64,000 nucleotides of DNA, from NCBI RefSeq assembly GCF_000019725.1, contig NC_010505.1, positions 5,130,001 to 5,194,000 on the forward strand, written 5' to 3'. Of the stretch, positions 17,278-26,012 are shown piece by piece. The notes beneath the pieces are model-generated. The model had not been told where the DNA came from and made no database searches. It saw only the letters and a program-made list of their open reading frames with translations. Origin of the DNA: Methylobacterium radiotolerans JCM 2831 (GTDB taxonomy: Bacteria; Pseudomonadota; Alphaproteobacteria; Rhizobiales; Beijerinckiaceae). A program made the translations under genes and the position numbers. Within the stretch, counting starts at the first letter, position 1. Each line of letters opens with the position of its first letter.

Positions 17278-18126
17278 ATGGAGGCCGATCCGGGTCACCT
17301 GAGCGACCGGCACTTCCGCTCCGTCGCCGACCTCATCCAGCAGCACGTCGGCATCCAGCTCCCGCCGGCCAAGCGCACCATGGTCGAGGGCCGGCTGCGC
17401 AAGCGCATGCGCGCCCTCGATCTCCCGACCCTGGAGGCCTATGGCCGCCACCTGTTCGAGGCCGGCCATCTCGCGGACGAGTTCCCGCACCTCGTCGACT
17501 GCGTGACGACGAACAAGACCGACTTCTTCCGCGAGCCCGCGCATTTCGACCTGCTGCGCACGACGATCGTGCCGCGGCTGGCGGCGCGGGGCGACCGGCC
17601 GCTGCTCAAGGTCTGGAGCGCGGCGGCCTCGACGGGGGCCGAGGCCTACACGCTGGCGATGGTCCTGCACGACATGGCCGCCGACCGGTTCCGCTACGCC
17701 ATCCTCGGGACGGACATCTCGTCGGAGGTGCTCGACCGCGCCCGCACGGCGATCTACCCGGAGGAGATGCTGGCCGCCGTGCCGCCGGACCTGCGGCGGC
17801 GCTACGTGATGGTCGCGCGCGACCGGGCCCGGCGCGAGGGGCGGATCGTGCCGGAGCTGCGCGCCCGGGTGCGGTTCCAGCAGCTCAACCTGATGGACGA
17901 GGTCTACCCGATCGACCGGGACGTCGACCTCGTCTTCTGCCGCAACGTGCTGATCTACTTCGACAAGCCGACCCAGAAGGCCGTGGTCGCGCGTCTGGCC
18001 GCGCATCTGCGCCCCGGCGGCTACCTGATCGTCGGCCATTCCGAGTCCATGGCGGGCGTCGGCGTGGCGGGCCTCGACCAGGTCTCCTCCACCGTCTTCA
18101 GCAAGCTGAGGGAATCCAGCCGGTGA
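17278..18126 (+). CDS. cheR: Chemoreceptor glutamate methyltransferase CheR
   Basis: The 282-residue enzyme transfers methyl groups from S-adenosylmethionine to receptor glutamates. The N-terminal helical domain ([35 protein letters not shown]) contacts the receptor. The catalytic part shows [17 protein letters not shown], the SAM loop [17 protein letters not shown], and [18 protein letters not shown]. The length is standard. The stop overlaps the cheB GTG start by four bases (GTGA), indicating coupled synthesis of the adaptation enzymes. Confidence 0.95.
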   Translation: MEADPGHLSDRHFRSVADLIQQHVGIQLPPAKRTMVEGRLRKRMRALDLPTLEAYGRHLFEAGHLADEFPHLVDCVTTNKTDFFREPAHFDLLRTTIVPRLAARGDRPLLKVWSAAASTGAEAYTLAMVLHDMAADRFRYAILGTDISSEVLDRARTAIYPEEMLAAVPPDLRRRYVMVARDRARREGRIVPELRARVRFQQLNLMDEVYPIDRDVDLVFCRNVLIYFDKPTQKAVVARLAAHLRPGGYLIVGHSESMAGVGVAGLDQVSSTVFSKLRESSR

Positions 18127-19208
18127 GCGCGTCCCGACCGATCCGCGTCCTCGTGGTCGACGACTCGGCCTCCGTCCGCCAGACCCTGTGCAGCATCCTG
18201 GAGACGGCGCCCGACATCGAGATCCTGGGAACGGCCGCCGATCCGTTCATCGCCGCCCGCCGGATCCAGGAGGAGATCCCGGACGTCATCATCCTCGATC
18301 TCGAGATGCCCCGCATGGACGGACTGACCTTCCTGCGGAAGATCATGGCGCAGAAGCCGCTCCCGGTGATCGTCTGCTCGACCCTGACCGGGGCGGGCTC
18401 CCGGATGCTGTTCGAGGTCCTGGAGGCGGGGGCCGTCGACGTGCTGCCGAAGCCGCGGGTCGACACGCGTCAGTTCCTGCTCGAGTCCACCGTCCGGGTC
18501 TGCGACGCGGTCCGGGCGGCCGCGCGGGCCAAGCTGCGCGGGAGCCGGCCGCCCCGGCAGCTGGTCGAGGCGAAGCTCTCGGCCGACGCCGTCCTGCCGC
18601 CGCCCGTCCCCGGTCGCGTGGTGGTCGAGACCGACCGGATCGTCTGCATCGGCGCGTCGACGGGTGGGACGGAGGCCCTGCGCGACGTGCTCGAGGTGCT
18701 GCCCGCCGAGTCCCCCGGCCTCGTCATCGTGCAGCACATGCCGGAGCATTTCACGGCGGCGTTCGCCAAGCGCCTGAACGGCCTCTGCGCGATCACCGTC
18801 AAGGAGGCGGAGGACGGCGATCCCGTGATGCGGGGCCGCGCCCTGATCGCCCCCGGCGGGCGTCACCTCATGGTCGAGCGCCGGGGCGGCAGCTACGCGG
18901 TGTCGGTGAAGGATGGTCCTCTCGTCGCGCGCCATCGCCCGTCGGTCGACGTCCTGTTCCGGTCGGCCGCCCGGGCGGCGGCCGCGAACGCCCTCGGCAT
19001 CCTCCTGACCGGAATGGGCGACGACGGCGCCAATGGCCTGCTGGAGATGCGCCGGGCCGGAGCGCAGACGGTCGCACAGGACGAGGCGAGCTGCGTCGTG
19101 TTCGGGATGCCCAAGGAAGCGATCGACCGCGGCGCGGCCGCCAAGGTCCTGCCGCTCGAGCAGATGCACCTGGAGATCCGGCGCTTCGGCCTGTCCGCGG
19201 CGCGCTGA
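18123..19208 (+). CDS. cheB: Chemotaxis methylesterase/deamidase CheB
   Basis: The 361-residue protein has an N-terminal receiver domain with acceptor D59 ([13 protein letters not shown]) and K110 (LPKPRVD). After a short linker comes the esterase domain with S179 (GASTGGTEA), H205 ([10 protein letters not shown]) and the catalytic aspartate in [12 protein letters not shown] near 300-301. It removes methyl groups from, and deamidates, receptor glutamates. The GTG start overlaps the cheR stop. It is the last gene of the cluster; no cheD follows. Confidence 0.95.
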   Translation: MSASRPIRVLVVDDSASVRQTLCSILETAPDIEILGTAADPFIAARRIQEEIPDVIILDLEMPRMDGLTFLRKIMAQKPLPVIVCSTLTGAGSRMLFEVLEAGAVDVLPKPRVDTRQFLLESTVRVCDAVRAAARAKLRGSRPPRQLVEAKLSADAVLPPPVPGRVVVETDRIVCIGASTGGTEALRDVLEVLPAESPGLVIVQHMPEHFTAAFAKRLNGLCAITVKEAEDGDPVMRGRALIAPGGRHLMVERRGGSYAVSVKDGPLVARHRPSVDVLFRSAARAAAANALGILLTGMGDDGANGLLEMRRAGAQTVAQDEASCVVFGMPKEAIDRGAAAKVLPLEQMHLEIRRFGLSAAR

Positions 19209-19222
19209 GGCCGGGGCCGGAC

Positions 19223-19558
19223 TCAGGACGGGTCGCGTTGCCCGGACTGCGCCTCGGCCATCGCCCGGCGCCCGCGCGCGCGGCTGGACGGGCGAGCCGC
19301 TCCGCGACGCGTCCCGCGGGTGCCCGTCTTCACCGACCGGGCCCCGGGAGGCCCCTGGCTCCCGCCGCGCCGCGCGCCGCGCTGGACGACCTGCCCGGGG
19401 CGGTCACCCTCGTCCCGCGTTCCGGCATCCAGCAGGTCCTGAACGCCGGGCGGGTGATCGGGCACGCGGAACAGGCGGGCCAGCCCGTCGGCGACGCCCC
19501 GGAGAACGGCGTCCGCCTGCTCGTGATCTTCCTGTCCCTGTACGACGATGAAACTCAT
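19223..19558 (-). CDS. Doubtful small Arg-rich reading frame
   Basis: A 111-residue frame begins MSFIVVQGQEDHEQADAVL and has fairly GC-rich third positions in its first half (to about residue 55). The rest is Arg/Gly/Pro-rich and low-complexity, as expected of non-coding GC-rich DNA. The AT-rich stretch just upstream (19560-19760) could serve as its promoter. There is no clear ribosome site and no recognised family. Coding status is uncertain. Confidence 0.25.
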   Translation of the reverse strand: MSFIVVQGQEDHEQADAVLRGVADGLARLFRVPDHPPGVQDLLDAGTRDEGDRPGQVVQRGARRGGSQGPPGARSVKTGTRGTRRGAARPSSRARGRRAMAEAQSGQRDPS

Positions 19559-19863
19559 CTGCGCACCCGGATCGTTCGTTCAGATCCTAAACTCGATCCG
19601 GTGCGAGGGGTTGCCCGAGTCTGTCAGAAGTTATGCCGCGATGTCGTGCCTCCGCCATTCATGGACATCATGTAATCAACCGGTGGTCGTATCGCGATGA
19701 ATAATGAATGACCGTGCCGGGGTCGCGAACATGCCTCGCGGTGACTCGCGGCGCATTTTTCAACGCAGAGTCATGTCTCGTTCTGCACTGCGCGGGGCAG
19801 GGTTGTGCTGGTGCGCAACGACACGCGTCGCGCGGCGCGCCGGCGTTGCCATGACCGCGCGGC
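19559..19863. other. AT-rich intergenic stretch between the che cluster and dadA
   Basis: These 305 bases hold no gene. Bases 19560-19760 are clearly less GC-rich than the surroundings (for example GTAATCAACCGG and GATGAATAATGAATGACC). The rest is GC-rich without a clear terminator hairpin for dadA. Confidence 0.4.
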
Positions 19864-21123
19864 TCACGCGGCGTAGCGGCCGAGCGCCAGATCGTCGCTC
19901 GCGATCTCGGGGGCGCGGCCGGACACGAGGTCGGCGAGCAGGCGGCCCGAGCCGCAGGCCATGGTCCAGCCCAGCGTGCCGTGACCGGTGTTGGTGAACA
20001 GGTTCCCGACCCGCGTGCCCCCGACGATCGGCGTGCCGTCCGGCGTCATCGGCCGCAGGCCGGTCCAGAACGAAGCTTTGTCGAGATCGCCGCCGGCCGG
20101 GAACAGGTCCTGCACCGAGCGCGCGAGGGTCTCGCGGCGCGGCCCGCGCAGGGCGTTGCTGAAGCCGGCGAGCTCGGCGGTGCCGCCGACGCGGATGCGG
20201 TCGCCCAGCCGGGTGATCGCGACCTTGTAGGTCTCGTCCATCACCGTCGAGACCGGCGCGGCCTCCGCGTCGGTGATCGGCAGCGTCAGGGAGTAGCCCT
20301 TCACCGGGTAGACCGGCAGGGCGATCCCGAGGGGGCGCAGCAGGGCCGGCGTGTAGCTGCCCAGCGCCGCCACGTAGGCGTCCGCCCGCAGAAGCGCCCC
20401 GTCGGCGGTCTCGACCGCCGTCACCCGGTCGCCGGCGTGATGCAGCCGCGCGATCGCCGTGCCGTAGCGGAAGGTCACGCCGAGGCTCTCGCAGAGCGCG
20501 GCGAGGCGCTGTGTGAACAGGTGCGCGTCGCCGGTCTCGTCGCCCGGCAGCCGCAGGCCGCCGACGAACACGTCGCGCACGGCGGCGAGTGCCGGCTCGG
20601 CCGCGATGCAGCCGGCCGGATCCAGCACCGTGTAGGGCACGCCGTAGGCGTCGAGGACGCGGGTGTCGTCGCCGACATGGTCGAGCTGCTTCCGCGTCCG
20701 GAAGAGCTGCAGCGTGCCCTTCTCCCGGTGATCGTAGGCGATGCCGGTCTCGGTGCGCAGGTCGCGCAGCGCGTCGCGGCTGTACTCGGCCAGCCGCACC
20801 ATGCGGCCCTTGTTCCGCCGGTAGGCCTCCTCGGTGCAGTTCGCGAGCATGCGCGTGAGCCACGCGTAGAGGCGGGGCTCCAGCCGCGGCCACAGCACCA
20901 GGGGCCGGTGCCGCATCATCAGCCACCTGAGCGCCTTCACGGGGATCCCGGGCGCCGCCCAGGGGGCCGAGTAGCCCGGCGAGACCTGGCCGGCATTGGC
21001 GAAGCTGGTCTCCAGGCCGGCGCCGGGCTGGCGCTCCAGCACGGTGACCTGATGGCCGGCCCGGGCGAGGTAGTAGGCCGAGGTGACGCCGACGACGCCG
21101 CCGCCGAGGATGAGCACGTGCAT
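19864..21123 (-). CDS. dadA: D-amino acid dehydrogenase small subunit (FAD, DadA)
   Basis: The 419-residue FAD enzyme begins with the dinucleotide-binding motif [26 protein letters not shown] (residues 5-30). The flavin-proximal [28 protein letters not shown] is a hallmark of DadA. The C-terminus carries [16 protein letters not shown] and [22 protein letters not shown]. It oxidatively deaminates D-alanine and other D-amino acids to keto acids, passing electrons to the membrane quinone pool. It begins eight bases after the alanine racemase gene, forming the alr-dadA alanine-catabolic pair. Confidence 0.95.
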   Translation of the reverse strand: MHVLILGGGVVGVTSAYYLARAGHQVTVLERQPGAGLETSFANAGQVSPGYSAPWAAPGIPVKALRWLMMRHRPLVLWPRLEPRLYAWLTRMLANCTEEAYRRNKGRMVRLAEYSRDALRDLRTETGIAYDHREKGTLQLFRTRKQLDHVGDDTRVLDAYGVPYTVLDPAGCIAAEPALAAVRDVFVGGLRLPGDETGDAHLFTQRLAALCESLGVTFRYGTAIARLHHAGDRVTAVETADGALLRADAYVAALGSYTPALLRPLGIALPVYPVKGYSLTLPITDAEAAPVSTVMDETYKVAITRLGDRIRVGGTAELAGFSNALRGPRRETLARSVQDLFPAGGDLDKASFWTGLRPMTPDGTPIVGGTRVGNLFTNTGHGTLGWTMACGSGRLLADLVSGRAPEIASDDLALGRYAA

Positions 21124-21131
21124 GGCGGGCC

Positions 21132-22265
21132 TCAGGCTCCGAGATAGACGCGGTGGAAGCGGTGGCCGAGGTTGGTCAGGACCTCGTAGCCGATCGTGCC
21201 GGCCGCGGCGGCGGCGGCGTCGACGTCGCGCTCCGGCCCGACGATGTCGACGAGCGCGCCCGGGCCGAGGGTGCCGGGCGCCGCGTCGGTGACGTCGAGG
21301 ACGAGGCTGTCCATCGAGACGCGCCCGACCACCGGCAGGCGAACGCCGCCGAACCACGCCGCGCCGCCCGCCGTGCTGCGGAAGAACCCGTCGGCGTAGC
21401 CGATCGCGACCGTGGCGAGGCGGCTGTCCCGGGCGACCGTGGCCGCGTGCCCGTAGCCGACCGGCGTCCCCGCCGGGACGCTGCGCGTCTGCATCACCCG
21501 GGCCCGCAGCCCGATCACCGGCCGCATCGGGTTCGGCGCGCCCTCCTGCGGGGCGATCCCGTAGAGGGCGGCGCCGGGGCGCACCAGGTCGAAGTGGAAG
21601 TCCGGACCGAGGAAGATCCCCGACGAGGCCGCGAGGCTCGCCGGCACCGCGGGCAGGCGCCGGCGGACGGCCCGGAAGACGGACAGCTGCGCCGCGTTGA
21701 CCGGGCTGTCCGGCTCGCCCGCGCAGGCGAGGTGGCTCATCACCAGCCGCAGGTCGAGGCCCGCGAGGGCGTCCGGCCGGTCGAGGAGCGCGCCGACTTC
21801 GTCCGGGGCGAAGCCGAAGCGGGCCATGCCGGTGTCGACCTGGAGGATCGCGGGCAGGCGCCGCGCGCGCCGCCGGGCCAGGCCCTGCCAGCCGTCGAGC
21901 TGGGAAAGGTCGTTGAGGACGGGCACGAGGTCGTGGTCCGCGCAGGTCGCCTCGCTGCCCGGGGCGGCACCGTTGAGCACGGCGATCACCGCGCCGGGTC
22001 CGAGGATCGACCGGAGCGCCACGCCCTCGCCGACCTGGGCGACGAAGAAGTGTCGGCAGCCCGCGGCGGCCAGAACCGGCGCGACCCGGTCGGCGCCGAG
22101 CCCGTAGGCGTCCGCCTTGACGACGGCCGCGCAGGTCGCGGTCCCCGCCCGGGCGGCGAGCAGGCGGTAATTCTCCGCGAGGGCCGCGAGATCGATCGTG
22201 AGGAGTGCGGAGGCCGTCCCGGCCGGGCCCGCATCGGGCCGGAGATCGCGATCGATCATGCTCAT
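21132..22265 (-). CDS. alr: Alanine racemase (catabolic type)
   Basis: The 377-residue PLP enzyme interconverts L- and D-alanine. The PLP-lysine motif is [16 protein letters not shown]. The substrate/PLP barrel includes [10 protein letters not shown] and ASSGIFL, and the second-domain catalytic tyrosine lies in VGYGHAATV, followed by [11 protein letters not shown] and [14 protein letters not shown]. The order alr-dadA and the divergent Lrp gene indicate a degradative (DadX-like) role, making D-alanine for DadA rather than only for cell-wall synthesis. The ATG at 22265 (MSMIDRDL) gives the standard length. Confidence 0.93.
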   Translation of the reverse strand: MSMIDRDLRPDAGPAGTASALLTIDLAALAENYRLLAARAGTATCAAVVKADAYGLGADRVAPVLAAAGCRHFFVAQVGEGVALRSILGPGAVIAVLNGAAPGSEATCADHDLVPVLNDLSQLDGWQGLARRRARRLPAILQVDTGMARFGFAPDEVGALLDRPDALAGLDLRLVMSHLACAGEPDSPVNAAQLSVFRAVRRRLPAVPASLAASSGIFLGPDFHFDLVRPGAALYGIAPQEGAPNPMRPVIGLRARVMQTRSVPAGTPVGYGHAATVARDSRLATVAIGYADGFFRSTAGGAAWFGGVRLPVVGRVSMDSLVLDVTDAAPGTLGPGALVDIVGPERDVDAAAAAAGTIGYEVLTNLGHRFHRVYLGA

Positions 22266-22320
22266 GGCGGCCCTCGGGACAGCGCTCGGATGCGATGCCG
22301 GAAGGCTACACGGAGGATCG

Positions 22321-22397
22321 TCGAATGAGCGTGCGTGCTGTCGAAGGCCTTTGAATTCGAAGCTTGGCTGTGCAAGTTTCTGCGGCCTCTTCGAAGA
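22321..22397. promoter_or_regulatory. Cluster of TCGAA/TTCGAA motifs in the alr-lrp divergent region
   Basis: Between the divergent alr (22265) and lrp (22413) starts lie TCGAA at 22321-22325, a TCGAA-N10-TTCGA dyad at 22341-22360, and a perfect TCTTCGAAGA palindrome at 22388-22397. Repeated half-sites with roughly helical spacing are what an Lrp-type multimer would bind. Confidence 0.45.
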
Positions 22398-22412
22398 TCC
22401 TGCGAGTCGCGC

Positions 22413-22862
22413 GTGGACGAGATCGACCGCCGCATCATCCAGACCCTGCGCGGCGACGGCCGGATCAGCAACGCGGATCTCGCCGCGGCGGTCGGCCTGT
22501 CGGCCTCGGCCTGCCACCGCCGCGTGCGGCTGCTGGAGGAATCCGGCACCATCCGGGGCTACACGGCGCTGATCGGCGGCGCGGTCGACGGGCCGGGCCT
22601 CGTGGTCCTCACCCAGTTCACCCTGGACCGCCAGACCGAGGATTACCTCAACCGGTTCGAGGCGGCCGTCCGGCGCTGTCCCGAGGTGCAGGATTGCTAT
22701 CTGATGACCGGGACGGCCGATTACCTCGTGAAGCTCAAGGTGATCGACGCGGCCGATTACGAGCGGCTGCACAAGGATGTGCTGTCGCGGCTGCCGGGGG
22801 TCGCCCGGCTGCAGTCGAGCTTCGCCATCCGGACCGTCGTGGCGGCGGGCCGGCCGCTCTGA
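22413..22862 (+). CDS. Lrp/AsnC-family transcriptional regulator of alanine catabolism
   Basis: The 149-residue regulator has an N-terminal winged helix-turn-helix (DEIDRRIIQTLRGDGRISNADLAAAVGLSASACHRRVRLLEESG, residues 2-46) and a C-terminal RAM ligand domain (FTLDRQTEDYLNRFEAAVRRCPEVQDCYLMTGTADYLVKL). The GTG at 22413 puts VDEIDRR at the N-terminus, as in the family; an upstream GTG at 22335 would add 26 atypical residues. It is divergent from alr-dadA, the classic arrangement of an Lrp-like activator sensing L-alanine. Confidence 0.9.
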   Translation: MDEIDRRIIQTLRGDGRISNADLAAAVGLSASACHRRVRLLEESGTIRGYTALIGGAVDGPGLVVLTQFTLDRQTEDYLNRFEAAVRRCPEVQDCYLMTGTADYLVKLKVIDAADYERLHKDVLSRLPGVARLQSSFAIRTVVAAGRPL

Positions 22863-22876
22863 AGGAAGCCCCCGCC

Positions 22877-24118
22877 ATGACGTCGATCGCCGAACCGCCC
22901 GCGGACGCTCCCTGCGACCTGCGCCTCAGCGACGCCGCGCTCGCCGACGGAAGCCGGGCAACCGTCGACATCCTGGGCGACCGCGTGGCGGCGCTGCGAG
23001 ATCCCGGCGCGCCGCTGCCGCCCGCCGGCCGCACGATCGATCTCGGCGGCGCCCTGGTCTTGCCGGGCCTGACCGACGGGCACGTCCATCTCGACAAGTG
23101 CCTGCTCGGCCTCCCGTGGCGCCCGCACGCGGCGGCGGGGTCCGTCCGGGCGATCATCGACGACGAGAAGGCGTTCCGCCGCGCCACGCGGATCCCGCTC
23201 GCCGAGCAGGGCGCCGAGGCGCTGCTCGAACGCATGCTCCGCGGCGGCACGACGAGCCTGCGGACCCATGTCGACGTCGACGACGTCACGCGGCTCGACC
23301 ACCTCGCCCAGATCCTCGACCTGCGGGCGCGCTGGTCCGACCGCCTGCAGATCCAGATCGTCGCCTTCCCGCAGAGCGGGATCCTGGGATGCCCGCCGGT
23401 CGCCGACGACCTGGACGCCGCCCTGCGGATGGGCGCGGACCTCGTCGGCGGCCTCGACCCCGTCGGCATCGACGGCGACCGCGACGGTCACCTGGACGTC
23501 GTCTTCGCCCTGGCCGAGCGGCACGGACGGGGCATCGACATCCACCTTCACGAGGGCGGCACGGCCGGCCTCGCCACGATCGCGGCGATCGCGGCGCGGA
23601 CAGGGGCGGCCGGGCTCGGCGGGCAGGTCACGATCAGTCACGCCTTCGCCCTCGCGGACGCCGACGACCTGGAACTCGGCCGGATCGCGGAGGCCCTGAA
23701 CCGGGCCGGCGTCGCGATCCTCAGCAGCGTGCCGGGCGGGACCCGCTGCCCGCCGATCCTGCGATTGCGGGACCTCGGCGTCCCGGTCTGCTTCGGCACC
23801 GACAACGTCCGCGACTGCTGGAATCCCGCCACCGTCACCAGCATGGTGGCCCGCGCCCAGCTCGCCGCCTACCGGTTCGACCTGCGCACCGACGCCGACC
23901 TCGCGGCGCTGCTGGCGCCGATCACCGCCGTCCCGGCGCGGATGCTTGGCCTCGGTCCGGGTGCGGTGGCGCCCGGCGCGCGGGCCGACCTGATCGCCTT
24001 CGCGGCCGGCGGCGTGCCGCAGGTGATCGTCGAGCGCCAGGAACCGGTGCTCGTCGTGGCGCGGGGCGCCGTCGCGGTCGACCGGCGCGGCGCGGCAGAC
24101 GGGAACCCGCCGCCGTGA
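22877..24118 (+). CDS. Cytosine-deaminase-like amidohydrolase
   Basis: The 413-residue metal-dependent hydrolase has the sub-site GLTDGHVHLDK (first two metal histidines), the HVDVDD strand, HLHEGG, ITISHAF and the FGTDNVRDCWNP aspartate motif, all characteristic of the cytosine deaminase branch of amidohydrolases. Small flanking beta segments (residues about 25-60 and the C-terminus ERQEPVLVVARGAVAV) complete the composite barrel. It acts on an N-heterocycle or amide; the substrate cannot be fixed. It follows the lrp gene by 14 bases and overlaps the LysR gene (GTGA). It may belong functionally to the downstream catabolic operon. Confidence 0.82.
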   Translation: MTSIAEPPADAPCDLRLSDAALADGSRATVDILGDRVAALRDPGAPLPPAGRTIDLGGALVLPGLTDGHVHLDKCLLGLPWRPHAAAGSVRAIIDDEKAFRRATRIPLAEQGAEALLERMLRGGTTSLRTHVDVDDVTRLDHLAQILDLRARWSDRLQIQIVAFPQSGILGCPPVADDLDAALRMGADLVGGLDPVGIDGDRDGHLDVVFALAERHGRGIDIHLHEGGTAGLATIAAIAARTGAAGLGGQVTISHAFALADADDLELGRIAEALNRAGVAILSSVPGGTRCPPILRLRDLGVPVCFGTDNVRDCWNPATVTSMVARAQLAAYRFDLRTDADLAALLAPITAVPARMLGLGPGAVAPGARADLIAFAAGGVPQVIVERQEPVLVVARGAVAVDRRGAADGNPPP

Positions 24119-25026
24119 ACGACCGCGCCCTGCGCTACCTGCTGGCCGTCGTGCGCGCGGGCTCTGTCCGGGCGGCCGCCGAGGTGCTGAACGTCGCCGC
24201 CTCGGCGGTGAGCCGGCAGATCATCGAACTCGAGGCGCAGGTCGGCGAGACCCTGCTCGAGCGCCTGCCCCGGGGTGTCGTCCCCACCGAGGCCGGCCGT
24301 CTGGTCGCCGCGCACGCGCAGCGGCAGGCCGACGAGGCGGCGCTGCTGGAGGACCAGCTGAAGCGCCTGCGCGGGGTGCAGCGGGGCACGGTCAGCCTGC
24401 GCTGCGGCGCCGGCTTCCTGATCGACCTCCTCGACAATGCACTCGCCGGGTTCGCGCAGGACCATCCGGGCATCGCCTATCAGGTCGAGATCGGCACCAC
24501 CGACGGGATCCTCGCGGCCATAGCCCGGGGGGACGCGGATATCGGCCTCGTCTACAACCCGCCCGCGCATCCGGATGTCCGCGGAATCGTCACCGCCCGG
24601 CAGCCGCTGCTCGCCATCCTGCCGAAAAACCATCCCCTCGCGGATGGATCGGCGCCGGTTCCGCTGCGCAGCTTCGCCACCGAGCCCGCCGCCCTCCTGC
24701 CGCCCGACCACGGGGTGCGCCAGCTGATCGGCCGCGTCGAGGCGGATGGCGGCTTCCGGCTGGTGCCGCGGCTGGAGACGGCGTCCTTCGAGCTGCATCG
24801 CCGCTTCGTCATGGCCGCGATGGGCGTCGCCTTCCTGCCCCGCTTCGTGGTCGCGGCCGAGCTGCGGGCCGACCTCCTCGACGCTGTGCCGCTGCGCGAC
24901 AGCATCCTGTCCGAGGCGACCGCCCACCTCGTCATCCGGGCCGGGCGACGGCTGCCCGAGGGCGCGGCGCGCCTGCTAGGCTGGCTGGCCGACCACATGG
25001 TGGCGTTCCGTCCGCCACCGGCCTGA
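24115..25026 (+). CDS. LysR-family transcriptional regulator
   Basis: The 303-residue protein has an N-terminal helix-turn-helix (LRYLLAVVRAGSVRAAAEVLNVAASAVSRQIIELEAQVGETLLERLPRGVVPTEAGRL). A periplasmic-binding-like effector domain starts near residue 93 (TVSLRCGAGFLIDLLDNALAGFAQDHPGI). The GTG start overlaps the amidohydrolase stop. It lies between the amidohydrolase and a four-gene operon, and a 31-base symmetrical element directly follows its stop, so it probably controls that operon. Confidence 0.9.
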   Translation: MNDRALRYLLAVVRAGSVRAAAEVLNVAASAVSRQIIELEAQVGETLLERLPRGVVPTEAGRLVAAHAQRQADEAALLEDQLKRLRGVQRGTVSLRCGAGFLIDLLDNALAGFAQDHPGIAYQVEIGTTDGILAAIARGDADIGLVYNPPAHPDVRGIVTARQPLLAILPKNHPLADGSAPVPLRSFATEPAALLPPDHGVRQLIGRVEADGGFRLVPRLETASFELHRRFVMAAMGVAFLPRFVVAAELRADLLDAVPLRDSILSEATAHLVIRAGRRLPEGAARLLGWLADHMVAFRPPPA

Positions 25027-25037
25027 CCCTACCGTGC

Positions 25038-25068
25038 TGGATTTCCGCACGTTACGTGCAAAAATCCA
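25038..25068. promoter_or_regulatory. 31-bp concentric inverted repeat, candidate operator
   Basis: Two nested dyads share one axis at 25053: outer arms TGGATTT (25038-25044) and AAATCCA (25062-25068), and inner arms GCACG (25047-25051) and CGTGC (25055-25059). Thirteen of 15 symmetric positions are complementary. It starts 12 bases after the LysR stop and ends 59 bases before the dehydrogenase start, a normal operator position. The TTT...AAA edges suit a LysR-type site, though another regulator is possible. Confidence 0.6.
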
Positions 25069-25127
25069 TGATTGTAGCAACGCTCGTTTGCCGAGATCAT
25101 CCTCCCGCACGGTGAGGACGGATCGGT

Positions 25128-26012
25128 ATGACCATCGCAACGGTAGGGGTCGTCGGGCTCGGCAATATGGGTCTGGGCATGGCCGCGACCCTGGCCCGCA
25201 AGGGCTTCGCGGTCCTCGGCTACGACATCGACGCGGGCCGGCGCCCCGCTGCCGAGGCGGCCGGCGTCACCACCCTCGACGCCCTCAACGACGTGCTCCG
25301 CCGGGCCGACGCCCTGGTGTTCTCGCTGCCGCTGGCGCGGGACGTGGAGGCGGTGGTCACCGCGGAGGGCGGCCTCCTGTCCCGGACCGACCGGAAGGTC
25401 GTGGTGATCGACACCTCGACCTCGGATCCCGGCACGACACGGCGCCTCGCCGAGCGCCTCGCCGCGGCCGGTCACGCGCTCCTCGACGCCCCGGTGAGCG
25501 GCGGCCCGTCCGGCGCCGCCGAGGGCACCCTGACCATGATGATCGGCGGAGCGGAGGCGGATTACGAACTGGCCCGTCCGGTCCTGGAGGCGATGTCGGC
25601 CCGCGCGCCGCATGTCGGGCCGTCGGGCGCCGGCAACATCGTCAAGCTCGTCAACAACCTGCTGGTGGCGGCCCATCTCGTGACCACCGGCGAGGCCCTG
25701 CGCCTGTCCGAGGCGGCGGGCCTCTCGGCCGAAGAGGCCGTCAAGGTCGTGAACACCGCGACCGGCCGCAGCGCGATCAGCGAAATCATGGTCCCGCGCT
25801 GGGTCCAGTCCGGCACCTTCGACAGCGGCTTCTCGGCCGGCCTGATGCGCAAGGACGTGCGCCTCGCCCTCGAACTCGCCGCCGAATGCGGGATCGACCT
25901 GCCGCTCTCCGCCGAGGTGAAGCGCATCTGGCAGGCCACGCAGGCCGCCATCCCCGACACGGCCGACTTCACCCGCATGGCCGATTACCGCGATCCCAAG
26001 GGAGCCCACTGA
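25128..26012 (+). CDS. 3-hydroxyisobutyrate-dehydrogenase-family NAD(P)-dependent oxidoreductase
   Basis: The 294-residue beta-hydroxyacid dehydrogenase has the NAD(P) loop VGLGNMGLGMA at residues 9-19, the substrate motif DAPVSGGPSGAAEG at 120-133 and catalytic K173 in GNIVKLVNN. A C-terminal all-helical domain includes SGFSAGLMRKDVRLA. It oxidises a beta-hydroxy acid to a semialdehyde or keto acid. The adjacent aldehyde dehydrogenase, coupled by TGATG, would complete the oxidation. The exact substrate (3-hydroxyisobutyrate, tartronate semialdehyde, threonate or similar) cannot be told. Confidence 0.9.
   Translation: MTIATVGVVGLGNMGLGMAATLARKGFAVLGYDIDAGRRPAAEAAGVTTLDALNDVLRRADALVFSLPLARDVEAVVTAEGGLLSRTDRKVVVIDTSTSDPGTTRRLAERLAAAGHALLDAPVSGGPSGAAEGTLTMMIGGAEADYELARPVLEAMSARAPHVGPSGAGNIVKLVNNLLVAAHLVTTGEALRLSEAAGLSAEEAVKVVNTATGRSAISEIMVPRWVQSGTFDSGFSAGLMRKDVRLALELAAECGIDLPLSAEVKRIWQATQAAIPDTADFTRMADYRDPKGAH

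Noticed and set aside
19033..19675. Open frames continuing past cheB on the plus strand
   Set aside because: They are out of phase with cheB and Arg/Pro-rich, with no start context or domain.
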